Source: Fodinicurvata halophila
Lineage (GTDB): Bacteria; Pseudomonadota; Alphaproteobacteria; Kiloniellales; DSM-21159
Direction: 5' to 3'
DNA length: 64,000 nucleotides
NCBI RefSeq assembly: GCF_042651425.1
Contig: NZ_JBHSCW010000002.1
Location: forward strand, 62,001 to 126,000
Shown: positions 24,622 through 33,248 of the stretch, piece by piece
How positions within the stretch are numbered: the stretch's first letter is position 1
Layout of the letters: the number at the start of each line of letters is the position of its first letter
Notes under the pieces: generated by a model
Told to the model about the DNA's origin: nothing
The model's database searches: none
The model's input: only the letters and a program-made list of their open reading frames with translations
Program-made: the position numbers and the translations under genes

Positions 24622-25856
24622 AAACGCTCGGAAGCTGTCTATTAGCGACCGGTGTAATGGCGGCTACCGGTCTCAGTGCCGCAACCGCCAATGCCCAGGA
24701 AGAACTTCGCATCGGTGTGATCGGAAACATGACCGGTGTGTTTGCCGCTTTCGGCGAGACAATGGTCGAAGGTGTCGAGATGGCTGTCGCCGAAGCCGAT
24801 GGCACAGCTGGAGACTACGACATCGAACTCACCGTTGTTGATGACGAAGGTGATCCCGAGACCGCCATCACGCGACTGGAACGCCTGCGTACCGAGGATG
24901 AGGTGGATGTCATCATTGGCCCCGTTTCCGGCAACATCGGCGTCGCAGCGAATGATTGGGCCGGAGAGAATGGGATGCCGATGGTGGTCGCCTATTCCGC
25001 GCCAGAGGACATCACCATGCGTGACCGCAATCACAATGTGGTCCGCGCCGGCTGGACGGGAGCACAGCCCATGTTTGCCCTCGGCGAATATGCGGCCGAA
25101 CAAGGCTGGAAAGACATCGTGATGGTGGGACAGGATTACTCCTTTCCGCACAATCAGATCGGTGGATTCCTGGAGACCTTCTGCCGTTCGGGAGGTGAAA
25201 GCGTAGAGAGAATATGGCACCCCGTGGGCAGTGATGACTTTTCGTCAATCCTCGCCACTCTGCCGGATGCTGATGCCGTCATGTACAACGGCGCAGGCAC
25301 AGACGGGGTTTCCTTCTTCAGTCAGTACATCGAGTTCGGTCACGGGGACACGCCGCTTATGGGTGGCTCGAACTTCTACGCTCCGGGCATGCTGCCCGCC
25401 ATGGGCGAAGAGACCGTGGGCGGCATATCCGCCCTGCAGTACTCCGAGGAGCTCGATACGCCTGAACATCGTGAATTCAGGAAAACCTATGAAGAGATGT
25501 TCGATCGCGTCCCCATGGCCACCTCGGAACATGGCTATGTCTCCGCAAAAATGGTCATCGACGCGGTTGAAGCCATCGACAGCAAGGAGCGCGAACCCCT
25601 GATCGATGAGCTTCGGGCGACAGAAATGCCGGATGCACCAAGAGGTCCGTTCCATTTGGACGAATACGGCAACCCGGTACAGAACATCTACATCAATGAA
25701 GTGCAGAAAGTAGATGGCAACCTCCGCAATGTGCCGGTCGCAACCTACGAAAACGTGAGCCAGTTCGGACCTTACGAGCCTGAAGAATATCTTGATACCG
25801 AACCGGATTCTCGTGACTTCCCGCCGGGCGACTGCTCGGACGAGTACTACGGCTGA
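24618..25856 (+). CDS. ABC transporter substrate-binding protein (LivK-like, Peripla_BP_6)
   Basis: 412 aa periplasmic binding protein with signal peptide (hydrophobic ATGVMAATGLSAATANA, cleavage likely before QEELRIG). The mature start IGVIGNMTGVFAAFGETMVE is the family opening; DVIIGPVSGNIGVAANDWAG near residue 98 and VRAGWTGAQPMFALGEYAAE near 142 follow. A strong AGAGGAGGAGAGAA ribosome binding site lies in the end of the livM-like gene. The placement of the binding protein between permeases and ATPases, and its very acidic composition, are notable. Ligand unknown. Confidence 0.92.
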   Translation: MKTLGSCLLATGVMAATGLSAATANAQEELRIGVIGNMTGVFAAFGETMVEGVEMAVAEADGTAGDYDIELTVVDDEGDPETAITRLERLRTEDEVDVIIGPVSGNIGVAANDWAGENGMPMVVAYSAPEDITMRDRNHNVVRAGWTGAQPMFALGEYAAEQGWKDIVMVGQDYSFPHNQIGGFLETFCRSGGESVERIWHPVGSDDFSSILATLPDADAVMYNGAGTDGVSFFSQYIEFGHGDTPLMGGSNFYAPGMLPAMGEETVGGISALQYSEELDTPEHREFRKTYEEMFDRVPMATSEHGYVSAKMVIDAVEAIDSKEREPLIDELRATEMPDAPRGPFHLDEYGNPVQNIYINEVQKVDGNLRNVPVATYENVSQFGPYEPEEYLDTEPDSRDFPPGDCSDEYYG

Positions 25857-25883
25857 TCCAGACCGGATATCGGAGTAGAGGCC

Positions 25884-26654
25884 ATGGCGCTACGCCCAGA
25901 AGAGCAATACACCGAAGGTGGGCATCTCGAGGTCAGCGGACTGAAGAAAGCCTTCAAATCCGCGCGTGTCCTGGAGAACGTCAACTTCGAGGTGAAACCG
26001 GGCGAGCGCCATGGCATGATTGGTGTGAATGGGGCCGGGAAAAGCACTCTTTTCAATCTTATCGCCGGCGACCTCAAACCCGATGAAGGATCTGTTCACC
26101 TGGACGGAGAGGAACTTACCCACCTCTCTGTCCAGGACCGGGTTTTGCGGGGACTGGGGCGTACATATCAGGTTTCCAGCCTGGCAAAACCGCTCACGGT
26201 TGGTGCAAATCTTGTACTCAGCCTGGGCGATGGACGACTGCCCTCCATGCTTCAGCCCTGGCACAGGGCTTTGGACAACCAAGCGCTGATGGAGAGTGCA
26301 AAGCAATTTGAACTCGATGAATGGCTCGACGAAACGGTGGACAATCTCTCGCACGGAATGCAGCGCCAATTGGAGCTGGCTATGGTGCTCCATCGCAAAC
26401 CGCGCCTGCTTCTTCTGGATGAGCCCGCGGCAGGCCTTTCCCCTCGAGAGCGTGATCGTCTGTCTGCGACCATTCGCGAACTTCCCTCGGAAATCAGCCT
26501 TCTGATCATAGAACACGACGTCGATATGGTCCTTGATCTATGCGACCGAATCACTGTGCTGCATCAGGGATGCATACTGACGTCCGGACCTCCCTCCGTG
26601 GTCGCGAGTGATCCACAGGTGCGAGATGCCTACCTGGGGTATGCCGATGCATAA
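25884..26654 (+). CDS. ABC transporter ATP-binding protein (LivG-like)
   Basis: 256 aa ATPase. Walker A GVNGAGKST is near residue 48, the Q-loop region GLGRTYQVSSLAKP near 92, a slightly degenerate signature LSHGMQRQLELAMVL near 155 (LSHG instead of LSGG) and Walker B LLLLDEPAAGLS near 177, with the H-loop IIEHDVDMV. It overlaps the LivF-like gene by 8 bp or more. It is one of two ATPases of the Liv-type importer. Confidence 0.93.
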   Translation: MALRPEEQYTEGGHLEVSGLKKAFKSARVLENVNFEVKPGERHGMIGVNGAGKSTLFNLIAGDLKPDEGSVHLDGEELTHLSVQDRVLRGLGRTYQVSSLAKPLTVGANLVLSLGDGRLPSMLQPWHRALDNQALMESAKQFELDEWLDETVDNLSHGMQRQLELAMVLHRKPRLLLLDEPAAGLSPRERDRLSATIRELPSEISLLIIEHDVDMVLDLCDRITVLHQGCILTSGPPSVVASDPQVRDAYLGYADA

Positions 26655-27378
26655 TGACAATACGATCCTGCGAATTGAAGCGCTCAACGCCTATTACGGC
26701 CAAGCTCACGTGGTTCAGGACGTATCCATGGAGTTGGGAGCGGAGTGTGTTGCGCTCCTGGGGCGCAATGGCGCCGGCAAGACAACGCTCGCCCGTTCCC
26801 TGCTGGGGCTTCGCCCACCGCAGATGACTGGCCAGGTTGAACTTGAAGGCACCTCCCTGGCAGGGCTCAAACCCTATACGATCTCCCAACTGGGTGTTGG
26901 GTATGTTCCTCAAGGCCGTCGCCTCTTTCCCTCTCTTACAGTCATGGAACACCTGCAGGTCGTTGAGCGACATTCCACGACTGGAAGCAATTGGACGATT
27001 GACCAGATTTTCGATTTCTTTCCGTCCCTCGCTGAACGCCGCAAGGCATTGGGCCAACATCTTTCAGGGGGAGAGTTGTCCATGCTGGCCATTGCGCGTG
27101 CACTCATGACCAATCCACGGTGTCTGATTCTGGACGAGCCAACCGAGGGTCTTGCGCCAACAATCGTTGAGCGCGTTTGCAATGGCCTGACCAATCTTGT
27201 GAAGCAAGGAATACCGGTGCTGTTGATCGAGCAGAACTTGAAAGCAACGGAGCTTGCTGCGAACCGTGTCTATGTCATGAATGTAGGGCGGATCGTCTAT
27301 GAGGCTCCTACCGAAGATTTCCTGAAGGACCCGCAGACTAGAGACCAGTATCTTGGATTGAGCGGAATCCAAGCCTGA
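26647..27378 (+). CDS. ABC transporter ATP-binding protein (LivF-like)
   Basis: 243 aa from the ATG at 26647, 7 nt after GGGG; an ATG at 26641 is the alternative. Walker A GRNGAGKTTL is near residue 39, LGVGYVPQGRRLFPSLTVME near 83, signature LSGGELSMLAIARAL near 140 and Walker B CLILDEPTEGLAPT near 160; the H-loop His is replaced by Gln in LLIEQNLKAT, as is normal in LivF. It is the last gene of the operon and ends 83 bp before a convergent kinase gene. Confidence 0.93.
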   Translation: MHNDNTILRIEALNAYYGQAHVVQDVSMELGAECVALLGRNGAGKTTLARSLLGLRPPQMTGQVELEGTSLAGLKPYTISQLGVGYVPQGRRLFPSLTVMEHLQVVERHSTTGSNWTIDQIFDFFPSLAERRKALGQHLSGGELSMLAIARALMTNPRCLILDEPTEGLAPTIVERVCNGLTNLVKQGIPVLLIEQNLKATELAANRVYVMNVGRIVYEAPTEDFLKDPQTRDQYLGLSGIQA

Positions 27379-27461
27379 ATGGCACTTTCCATCAGAACCT
27401 GACCGGACAGACCATCAGTCAGAAAGGCGTAAGGGGCCGATCATCGCGGCAGAGACGGGCG

Positions 27462-28898
27462 CTACGGGCGGCTGTTTCGCTCACCCCACTCCCGGCTGAA
27501 GGTCACGGTTTTCCGGAATCCTTCCAGAAGGTAACTGCAGGGAGCCCGGGGTGGGATGGTCGTCTTGCCGCCCTGTTCGTGGACGGGATGACCAATGGCT
27601 TCGGCTGCCAGCTGCAGGGTGCCCAGCGCCGTCAGCTCCGTGCTGGCCGCCTGGACGATATCGCGCTCCAGCAGGTCGGCCAGGAACTGACGGAAATAGG
27701 GGTTCTTGGCCATGCCCCCGTCGATCGAGAGCGCCCCGCTGACCGGCCGGCGCAGCTGCATGGCCTCCAGGACCTCCGCCGCCCGGCAGGCCACCCCCTC
27801 CAGCACGGCCCGCGCCATATCCAGGCCCGTGGTTTCCAGCGACAGGCCCGCCCATAGACCGCGCGCCCCGCGGTCCCAATGGGGACAGGCCAGGCCGGCC
27901 AGGGCCGGCACGAAGACGAGACCGCTTTCCATGACCGGCGGTCCCCGGAAGTCGTTGAGCTGTTCCAGCTCATCGAAGAGGCCCAGGCCGCGTGCCCAGT
28001 TCACGGCCGCACTGGCACTGTAGATACCCCCATCCAGAGCATAGACCGGAGCCTCGCCCGCCTTCTGCCAGGCCACGGTCGGCAGCAGGCCCTCCTCCGG
28101 CGCGCGAAAGAGCTCCGTGCCGGTGACCATCAGGGCGAAGGCGCCGGTGCCGAAGGTTACCTTCGCATGCCCGGGGGCGCGACACCCATGACCGTAGAGG
28201 GCGGCCTGCTGGTCGACGATGCTGGCCGTTACGGGCACCTCACCGTGCGAGGTTTCCATGACGCCGAAATCCCCCGTCGTCGGAACGATCTCCGGCAGGC
28301 AGTCCATGGGCACGCCGAAGAGGCGGCAGAGCTCCGAATCCCAGCAGCCTTGCGCCAGGTTCATCAGGGAGGTGCGCGAGGCCGTGCTGATGTCGGTGAC
28401 GAAGCGTCCTGTCAGGCGATCGAGAAAGAAGGCATCGGTGGTTCCCAGACGCAGGCGCCCCAGGCGTAGGAGTTCGCGGGCGCGCGGTACAGTCTCCAGG
28501 ATCCAGGCCAGCTTGGAGGCCGAGAAATAGGAATCCAGCGGCAGGCCCGCGCGCTCCAGGACGGCCTCGGCCGCCCCCTCGGCCTGGAGGCGCTCGACCT
28601 GCGGCTGGGTGCGGTTGTCCTGCCAGACGATAACCGGCGAGATGGCCTGCTTGCTTTCGGCGTCCCAGGCAAGGCAGCTTTCCCCCTGGTTGTCGATGCC
28701 GATGGCTGAGCAGGCACCGGCCGACTCTACGCAGGACCTGAGCGCAGAGATCAGTTCCTCGGGGTCATGCTCGACCCAACCCGGGGCCGGATAGAACTGG
28801 CGATGCTCCCGGGTTGCCACGACCTTCGAGTCACCCGCGTCATCCAGGACGAGGGCGCGAGTGCTCGTGGTTCCCTGATCAAGCGCAACGACCGTCAC
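27462..28898 (-). CDS. FGGY-family carbohydrate kinase, glycerol kinase-like
   Basis: 478 aa from a GTG start that overlaps the TGA of the upstream flavoprotein gene (GTGA). The opening TVVALDQGTTSTRALVLDD and the pair GIDNQGESCLAWD and VIVWQDNRT are glycerol-kinase-like; VDQQAALYGHGC near residue 235 and GGMAKNPYFRQFLADLLERD near 400 are FGGY landmarks. The expected product is glycerol-3-phosphate or another polyol phosphate. A longer frame to 29288 is antisense shadow. Together with the two FAD enzymes and the DeoR/GlpR regulator it suggests glycerol-type polyol catabolism; exact polyol uncertain. Confidence 0.88.
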   Translation of the reverse strand: MTVVALDQGTTSTRALVLDDAGDSKVVATREHRQFYPAPGWVEHDPEELISALRSCVESAGACSAIGIDNQGESCLAWDAESKQAISPVIVWQDNRTQPQVERLQAEGAAEAVLERAGLPLDSYFSASKLAWILETVPRARELLRLGRLRLGTTDAFFLDRLTGRFVTDISTASRTSLMNLAQGCWDSELCRLFGVPMDCLPEIVPTTGDFGVMETSHGEVPVTASIVDQQAALYGHGCRAPGHAKVTFGTGAFALMVTGTELFRAPEEGLLPTVAWQKAGEAPVYALDGGIYSASAAVNWARGLGLFDELEQLNDFRGPPVMESGLVFVPALAGLACPHWDRGARGLWAGLSLETTGLDMARAVLEGVACRAAEVLEAMQLRRPVSGALSIDGGMAKNPYFRQFLADLLERDIVQAASTELTALGTLQLAAEAIGHPVHEQGGKTTIPPRAPCSYLLEGFRKTVTFSREWGERNSRP

Positions 28899-30148
28899 CG
28901 TCCGTCCTCCTCCTCGAAAGAAACCTCCACCGGATGCCCCGGTACGGCATGCCGCAACACATCCAGGGGCAGCAGGATACGCCGTTCCGGCAGGGCGGAC
29001 AGGCGCCGCCCCCACAACAGGCGCCCGGCCGAGCGCAGCACCAGTCTGCCCCGCACCGGACGCATCACCCGCAGCTGGATGCGCTCCAGGGCCGCCGTTT
29101 CCAGCGGCAGGGTCACCCGCTGCGGCACGACATAGCGGACAGCTTCGCCGGGCTGCAGTACGACCGTATCCTCGCTGGGCCTGGAGCGCGCCAGGCTCTC
29201 GGCCAGGCGGCCGGCCACCCGCACCCCTTCCTGCCAGCTCCAGCCGGCGGTTTCCACCGGGCGCAGCAGGTTGCCGGCCACGTAGCAATCGGGATCGGAG
29301 CTGCGCCCGTCCTGGTCCACCCGCGGTCCGCCGGTGCCGGCGTCCAGTTCAAGATGTCCCATGCGGGCCAGCGTGGCCTCGGGCGTGAAGCGCCCGGTCA
29401 CGAGAACGCCGTCGCACGCCAGGTCCCGCTGATGACCCTGGTCGTCGCGCAGCACCACGCCCTCGACCCGCTCCCGCCCGAGAATCCGCTCCAGATCGCT
29501 GCCCAGATGGACCGGCACCCCCAGCAGGCGCGGCAGGCCCAGCGCAAACGCCCGCGCGGTGATCCGCGGATTGGCCTCGATCATGGCCTGGGGCCGGATC
29601 CCGGCATGGCGACAGGTCAGCAGGGCGGAGAACGAGACCAGTTCACTGCCCAGGATCACCGGTCGCTCGAAGGGTCTCACGCCCTCCAGGTAAACCATGG
29701 ACTGCAGGGCTCCCGTGGGAATGACACCGAGCGGACGCTGCCCGCCGATCAGCCGCGCCGCGCGGCTGGTCTCCCGCACGCCGGTGCAGAGCAGGACCCG
29801 TTTCGCTGCGAGCTCCGCCGGTCCGTCCGGTGTCGTCAGCGAAAGCCGCGCGCCGGGCTGCAGGCCGGTCACGGTGACACCGCTGTGGATTTCGGCTCCG
29901 GCCGCCTGGGCACGTGCCACAAGGCGCTCGGCATAGTCAGGGCCGCGCAGGACGCGATGAAACTCCCGCATGCCAAAGGGGTAATGGCCGCAGTGCCGGG
30001 GAATGCCGCCGGCGGCCGGCTCCCTGTCCAGCACCAGCACGCGCCCGATGCCACGGTCCTTCAGTTCCGCGGCGGCGGCCAAACCTGCGGGGCCGCCGCC
30101 GACAATGGCCACGTCACAACTCTGGGGCAGACCCCGCGCCTCACTCAT
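28895..30148 (-). CDS. NAD(P)/FAD-dependent oxidoreductase with extra C-terminal domain
   Basis: 417 aa. FAD motif VAIVGGGPAGLAAAAELKDR is near residue 13; GIPRHCGHYPFGMREF near 48; a second nucleotide fold PVILGSELVSFSALLT near 165; and DPDCYVAGNLLRPVETAGWS near 287. It resembles the HcnB/GlpA-associated flavoproteins found next to anaerobic-type glycerol-3-phosphate dehydrogenases. The last 80-85 residues (from about 335) are an Arg-rich, probably beta-rich domain without cysteines, not the usual DUF1667 partner. It overlaps the upstream dehydrogenase gene by 8 bp and the kinase gene by 4 bp. Confidence 0.82.
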   Translation of the reverse strand: MSEARGLPQSCDVAIVGGGPAGLAAAAELKDRGIGRVLVLDREPAAGGIPRHCGHYPFGMREFHRVLRGPDYAERLVARAQAAGAEIHSGVTVTGLQPGARLSLTTPDGPAELAAKRVLLCTGVRETSRAARLIGGQRPLGVIPTGALQSMVYLEGVRPFERPVILGSELVSFSALLTCRHAGIRPQAMIEANPRITARAFALGLPRLLGVPVHLGSDLERILGRERVEGVVLRDDQGHQRDLACDGVLVTGRFTPEATLARMGHLELDAGTGGPRVDQDGRSSDPDCYVAGNLLRPVETAGWSWQEGVRVAGRLAESLARSRPSEDTVVLQPGEAVRYVVPQRVTLPLETAALERIQLRVMRPVRGRLVLRSAGRLLWGRRLSALPERRILLPLDVLRHAVPGHPVEVSFEEEDGR

Positions 30149-31565
30149 CGGGATTTCCCGGCTCGTCTACAACGGAGGCGAGCGGAACATCGAAGGCGCC
30201 CTCGGTCATGCGCGCAAGGGTTCCCATGCAGTAGAACCCTTGGCAGCGTCCCATGGTGACCCGGGTGCGCCGCTTGAGGCCCGCCAGGCTGTGAGGGGGC
30301 AAGGGGCCGCTCAGCACCTGTTCGATCTCACGGCGCGTGACCAGTTCGCAGTGACAGACGATGCCGCCATTGGCCGCTTCCTGCCAGTTCCGCGGATCAT
30401 ACTCCGAAAGCCCGCCGCAGGCCGGCGCCTGGAGCGGCCTCTCCAGCGCCGCGAAGCGATGGCCGAAACCGCGATGCCGTTCGAATACATGGCGGGCAAC
30501 CCCGAGAGCCGAACTGAGCCCCGTCGAGCGGATACCGCCCACCGAGATATAGTTCCGTTCGGGACGTTCGTGGATCCGATAGTCCTTCTGCTCGCTGGCC
30601 GGCCGCAGCCCTGCATAGGCAGCCGTCACCGGCACCTCCGCCAGGGCCGGCAGGATCTCGGCCCCCTTGCGATGCAGCTGGACCAAGGTGTCGCGGTCGG
30701 TTGAACTGTCCGTGCGGCTTTCCTGGTCCTCGGCAGTCGGCCCGACCAGGACATTGCCATAGATGGTCCGGCAAACGACGATTCCCTTGGTCTTCTCCGT
30801 GGGAACCGGCAGGACGATGGAAGACACCAGCCGCGCCGCTGCCTTGTCGAAGACCAGGAACTGTCCCTTGCGCGGCCGTATGGAATAGAAGGTCTCGCCC
30901 AACAGCCGCTGGTCCAGAATATCCCCGTACAATCCGGCACAGTTGATGACGCTGGACGCCCGCAACGAACCCTGCGTCGTCTCCAGCACCCATTCGGCAC
31001 CGTCGAACATGCCGTCCGTCACCTCGCAGCCGCGCCACACTGCTGCCCCGTTCGTCAGGGCCTGGAGCAGATAGGCATGGGGTGTGCTCCACGGATCGAT
31101 CAGCGCCTCGCGCGGCACACGGAAACCGCCCTTGACCCGGGACGCAAGGTTGGGCTCCTCGGCCAGGATTGCAGCGGCCGTGAGCGGCTGCACATCCTCG
31201 ATGCCATTGGCGTGGGCCTGCTCCATCAGGCTCTCCAGCTTGTCCTGTTCCTCGGGCGTCCAGGCTGCAACGATCGCGCCGCTCTGCAGCAGGGGCAGCT
31301 TGAGAGCATCACGGATTTCGAGAAACTCCGCATGGCCTTCCGCAATGCAGCGCTGTTCCAGGGAGCCGGGCGGAGCGTCGAAGCCCGTGTGCAGAATGGC
31401 ACTGTTGCCCTTGCTGGCCCCGGCCAGGACATCCACGGCCTTCTCGAGCAGGACGACGCGCGCGCCTTCCAGGGTGAAGCGGCGTGCCATGGCGCAGCCC
31501 ACGACACCACCGCCGACAACGGCAATGTCGAATGTTTCCGAAGGTGGGGAGTGCGATTGCGCCAC
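30141..31565 (-). CDS. FAD-dependent glycerol-3-phosphate dehydrogenase-like protein with BFD-type Fe-S domain (GlpA-like)
   Basis: 474 aa from a GTG at 31565. The DAO fold starts DIAVVGGGVVGCAMARRFTL, then GASKGNSAILHTGFDAPPGS near residue 50, VINCAGLYGDILDQRLLG near 220 and YAGLRPASEQKDYRIHE near 315. The C-terminal part has CHCELVTRREIEQ near 415 and MGRCQGFYC near 450, a BFD-like [2Fe-2S] site. This is the GlpA2 plan. The frame is open to a TTG at 31688, but that TTG coincides with a -35-like box and the extra residues have no family match. It probably oxidises the kinase product in the membrane-linked electron chain. Confidence 0.85.
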   Translation of the reverse strand: MAQSHSPPSETFDIAVVGGGVVGCAMARRFTLEGARVVLLEKAVDVLAGASKGNSAILHTGFDAPPGSLEQRCIAEGHAEFLEIRDALKLPLLQSGAIVAAWTPEEQDKLESLMEQAHANGIEDVQPLTAAAILAEEPNLASRVKGGFRVPREALIDPWSTPHAYLLQALTNGAAVWRGCEVTDGMFDGAEWVLETTQGSLRASSVINCAGLYGDILDQRLLGETFYSIRPRKGQFLVFDKAAARLVSSIVLPVPTEKTKGIVVCRTIYGNVLVGPTAEDQESRTDSSTDRDTLVQLHRKGAEILPALAEVPVTAAYAGLRPASEQKDYRIHERPERNYISVGGIRSTGLSSALGVARHVFERHRGFGHRFAALERPLQAPACGGLSEYDPRNWQEAANGGIVCHCELVTRREIEQVLSGPLPPHSLAGLKRRTRVTMGRCQGFYCMGTLARMTEGAFDVPLASVVDEPGNPDE

Positions 31566-31659
31566 GGCGCCTACGAGCCTTTCGACAGGGCACGCCCGCC
31601 GTCGATCGGGCGCGAGATTAAAGGTGATTTTTTGGTTGTGCGCACCAGCACCACTTCGT

Positions 31660-31688
31660 ACCGTAGCTATTGTTGCCCTTTCGGTCAA
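31660..31688 (-). promoter_or_regulatory. Candidate promoter of the kinase/flavoprotein operon
   Basis: On the minus strand TTGACC (31688-31683) and TACGGT (31665-31660) are spaced by 17 bp, about 95 bp upstream of the GTG start of the GlpA-like gene. It lies in the 249-bp divergent region shared with the deoR-type gene; the other side is AT-rich (around 31700-31740). No clear GlpR-type operator repeats were found by eye. Confidence 0.35.
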
Positions 31689-31814
31689 CTTTGATAATTC
31701 TACGCCTTTGAAAAATATAAAATAAAATCAATAAGATGAACAGGGATATGTTGATTCGGTCATTTACATGCGAACAGAACGCCGATCACGGCGAGTGAAG
31801 GCACGGACTGTGCG

Positions 31815-32600
31815 ATGAAGGCCTCACCTCCGCGCGAAGACAGGATACGCGGTCCGCGGCTGCGTCAGTCCAGGATCGCCGAACTGGTCCGCGACCAGGG
31901 CCGGGTCAGTGTCGAGAGTCTGGCGGCGCGCTTCGGCGCCTCCCATGAAACCATCCGTCGCGACCTGAGCGCGCTGGCCGAGAACGGTATCCTGCAGAAA
32001 GTTCACGGCGGTGCGAAGCTTCCACGCCTGCGCGAGGAGGATCCCTTTCACCAGCGCATGGATCACCAGAGTGCCGCGAAACGTATCGTGGCCGGGAAGC
32101 TGGCCCAGCGAATATCGCCGGGCGAAACCCTGTTCCTCAACACGGGCACGACCACGGTGATCGCCGCCGAGGTCCTGTCCGAGATCGACCGGCTGACCGT
32201 ACTCACCAATTCCTACCGCGTTGCCCGAACCTTCACGCAAAAGGCACGACAGGCCGAGGTCTTCCTGGTTGGCGGGCGTTTCGATGGCGACAACGGTGAA
32301 ACCCTGGGCCCCATGGCGATCGCGGACATTCAGAGATTTCACGCCGATCACGCGATCCTGACCGTGGCCGCCGTCGATGCGAAGCAGGGTGCGATGGATG
32401 CCAATTTCGAGGAGGCGCAGGTCGCACGCAGCATGATCGAACAGGCGGACAATCTGATCATTCTTGCGGATTCCTCGAAGTTCGACCGGCGCGCCGCCTT
32501 CGCCGTCTGTCCGCTGGAGCGCATCAACTGCCTGCTCTCCGACAGCCCACCGGAGGGCGCTCTTCTAGACAGGCTGGAGAGATTAAGTGTGGCATTCTAA
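31815..32600 (+). CDS. DeoR/GlpR-family transcriptional regulator
   Basis: 261 aa. The N-terminal DeoR helix-turn-helix reads SRIAELVRDQGRVSVESLAA and RFGASHETIRRDLSALAENG, followed by KVHGGAKLP. The C-terminal sugar-phosphate-sensing DeoRC domain has ETLFLNTGTTTVIAAEVL near residue 97 and VAAVDAKQGAMDANFEEAQV near 180. It is divergent from the kinase/flavoprotein operon and heads the TRAP transporter genes, so it most likely represses both sides and responds to a polyol phosphate. Annotated start has a short basic lead before the HTH. Confidence 0.92.
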   Translation: MKASPPREDRIRGPRLRQSRIAELVRDQGRVSVESLAARFGASHETIRRDLSALAENGILQKVHGGAKLPRLREEDPFHQRMDHQSAAKRIVAGKLAQRISPGETLFLNTGTTTVIAAEVLSEIDRLTVLTNSYRVARTFTQKARQAEVFLVGGRFDGDNGETLGPMAIADIQRFHADHAILTVAAVDAKQGAMDANFEEAQVARSMIEQADNLIILADSSKFDRRAAFAVCPLERINCLLSDSPPEGALLDRLERLSVAF

Positions 32601-32672
32601 TGGTAAGCTCTGCTATCAGGCTCTACTCTTTCGGGCAGTCGAACACCGTTCCGGTCTTCGGAACAGGGGGCA

Positions 32673-33248
32673 ATGAACAAGGAGAACGCTGCAGCCATGC
32701 CGCGGCCAATACGGATCTACGTCAAGACGGTCGACTGGGTATCGCACAAGGTCGGGCTCATTGCGATGTACCTGATCTTCATGATGATCTTCGTCCTGCT
32801 CGCGGATACGATTTCGCGCAACATCATCCAGATGAACATCCACTGGGCCATCGAGATGGCCCAGTTCACGCTGGCGGCCTACTACATCGTCGGTGGGGCC
32901 CACTCCCTGCAGATGGGGACCCATGTGCGGATGGACCTGATCTACGGACAGCTGTCTATGAGAGGCAAGGCCTGGGTCGACGTACTGACCAGCGGCTTCA
33001 TGGTGTTCTATATCGTCATCCTGCTCTATGGATCGATCTCGAGCACGATCTACGCGATCGAGACCGACCAGCGGAACTTTTCCATGTGGAACCCTTCCAT
33101 GATCCCCATCAAGTTGATCATGGTCTTCGGCATCGCCCTGATGCTGCTGCAGGTCTTCTCGACTTTCTTCAAGGACCTCGCCAAAACGCAAGGACGCACG
33201 ATCGACGGCGAGCCGATCCATGAGAGCAGCGAGGAGCCGGTCGTATGA
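32673..33248 (+). CDS. TRAP transporter small permease (DctQ-like)
   Basis: 191 aa membrane protein with four hydrophobic helices (about residues 28-52, 63-85, 105-130, 145-170), as expected for DctQ. The region MAQFTLAAYYIVGGAHSLQM near residue 69 and HVRMDLIYGQLS resemble the family pattern of helix 2/3. The ATG at 32673 follows AGGGGG closely; an ATG at 32697 (MPRPIRIY) behind AAGGAG is an alternative. It overlaps the large permease gene by 4 bp. Confidence 0.9.
   Translation: MNKENAAAMPRPIRIYVKTVDWVSHKVGLIAMYLIFMMIFVLLADTISRNIIQMNIHWAIEMAQFTLAAYYIVGGAHSLQMGTHVRMDLIYGQLSMRGKAWVDVLTSGFMVFYIVILLYGSISSTIYAIETDQRNFSMWNPSMIPIKLIMVFGIALMLLQVFSTFFKDLAKTQGRTIDGEPIHESSEEPVV

Noticed and set aside
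28899..29288. Upstream in-frame extension of the FGGY kinase
   Set aside because: It runs inside the overlapping flavoprotein gene in another frame; the kinase family starts exactly at the GTG overlapping that gene's stop.
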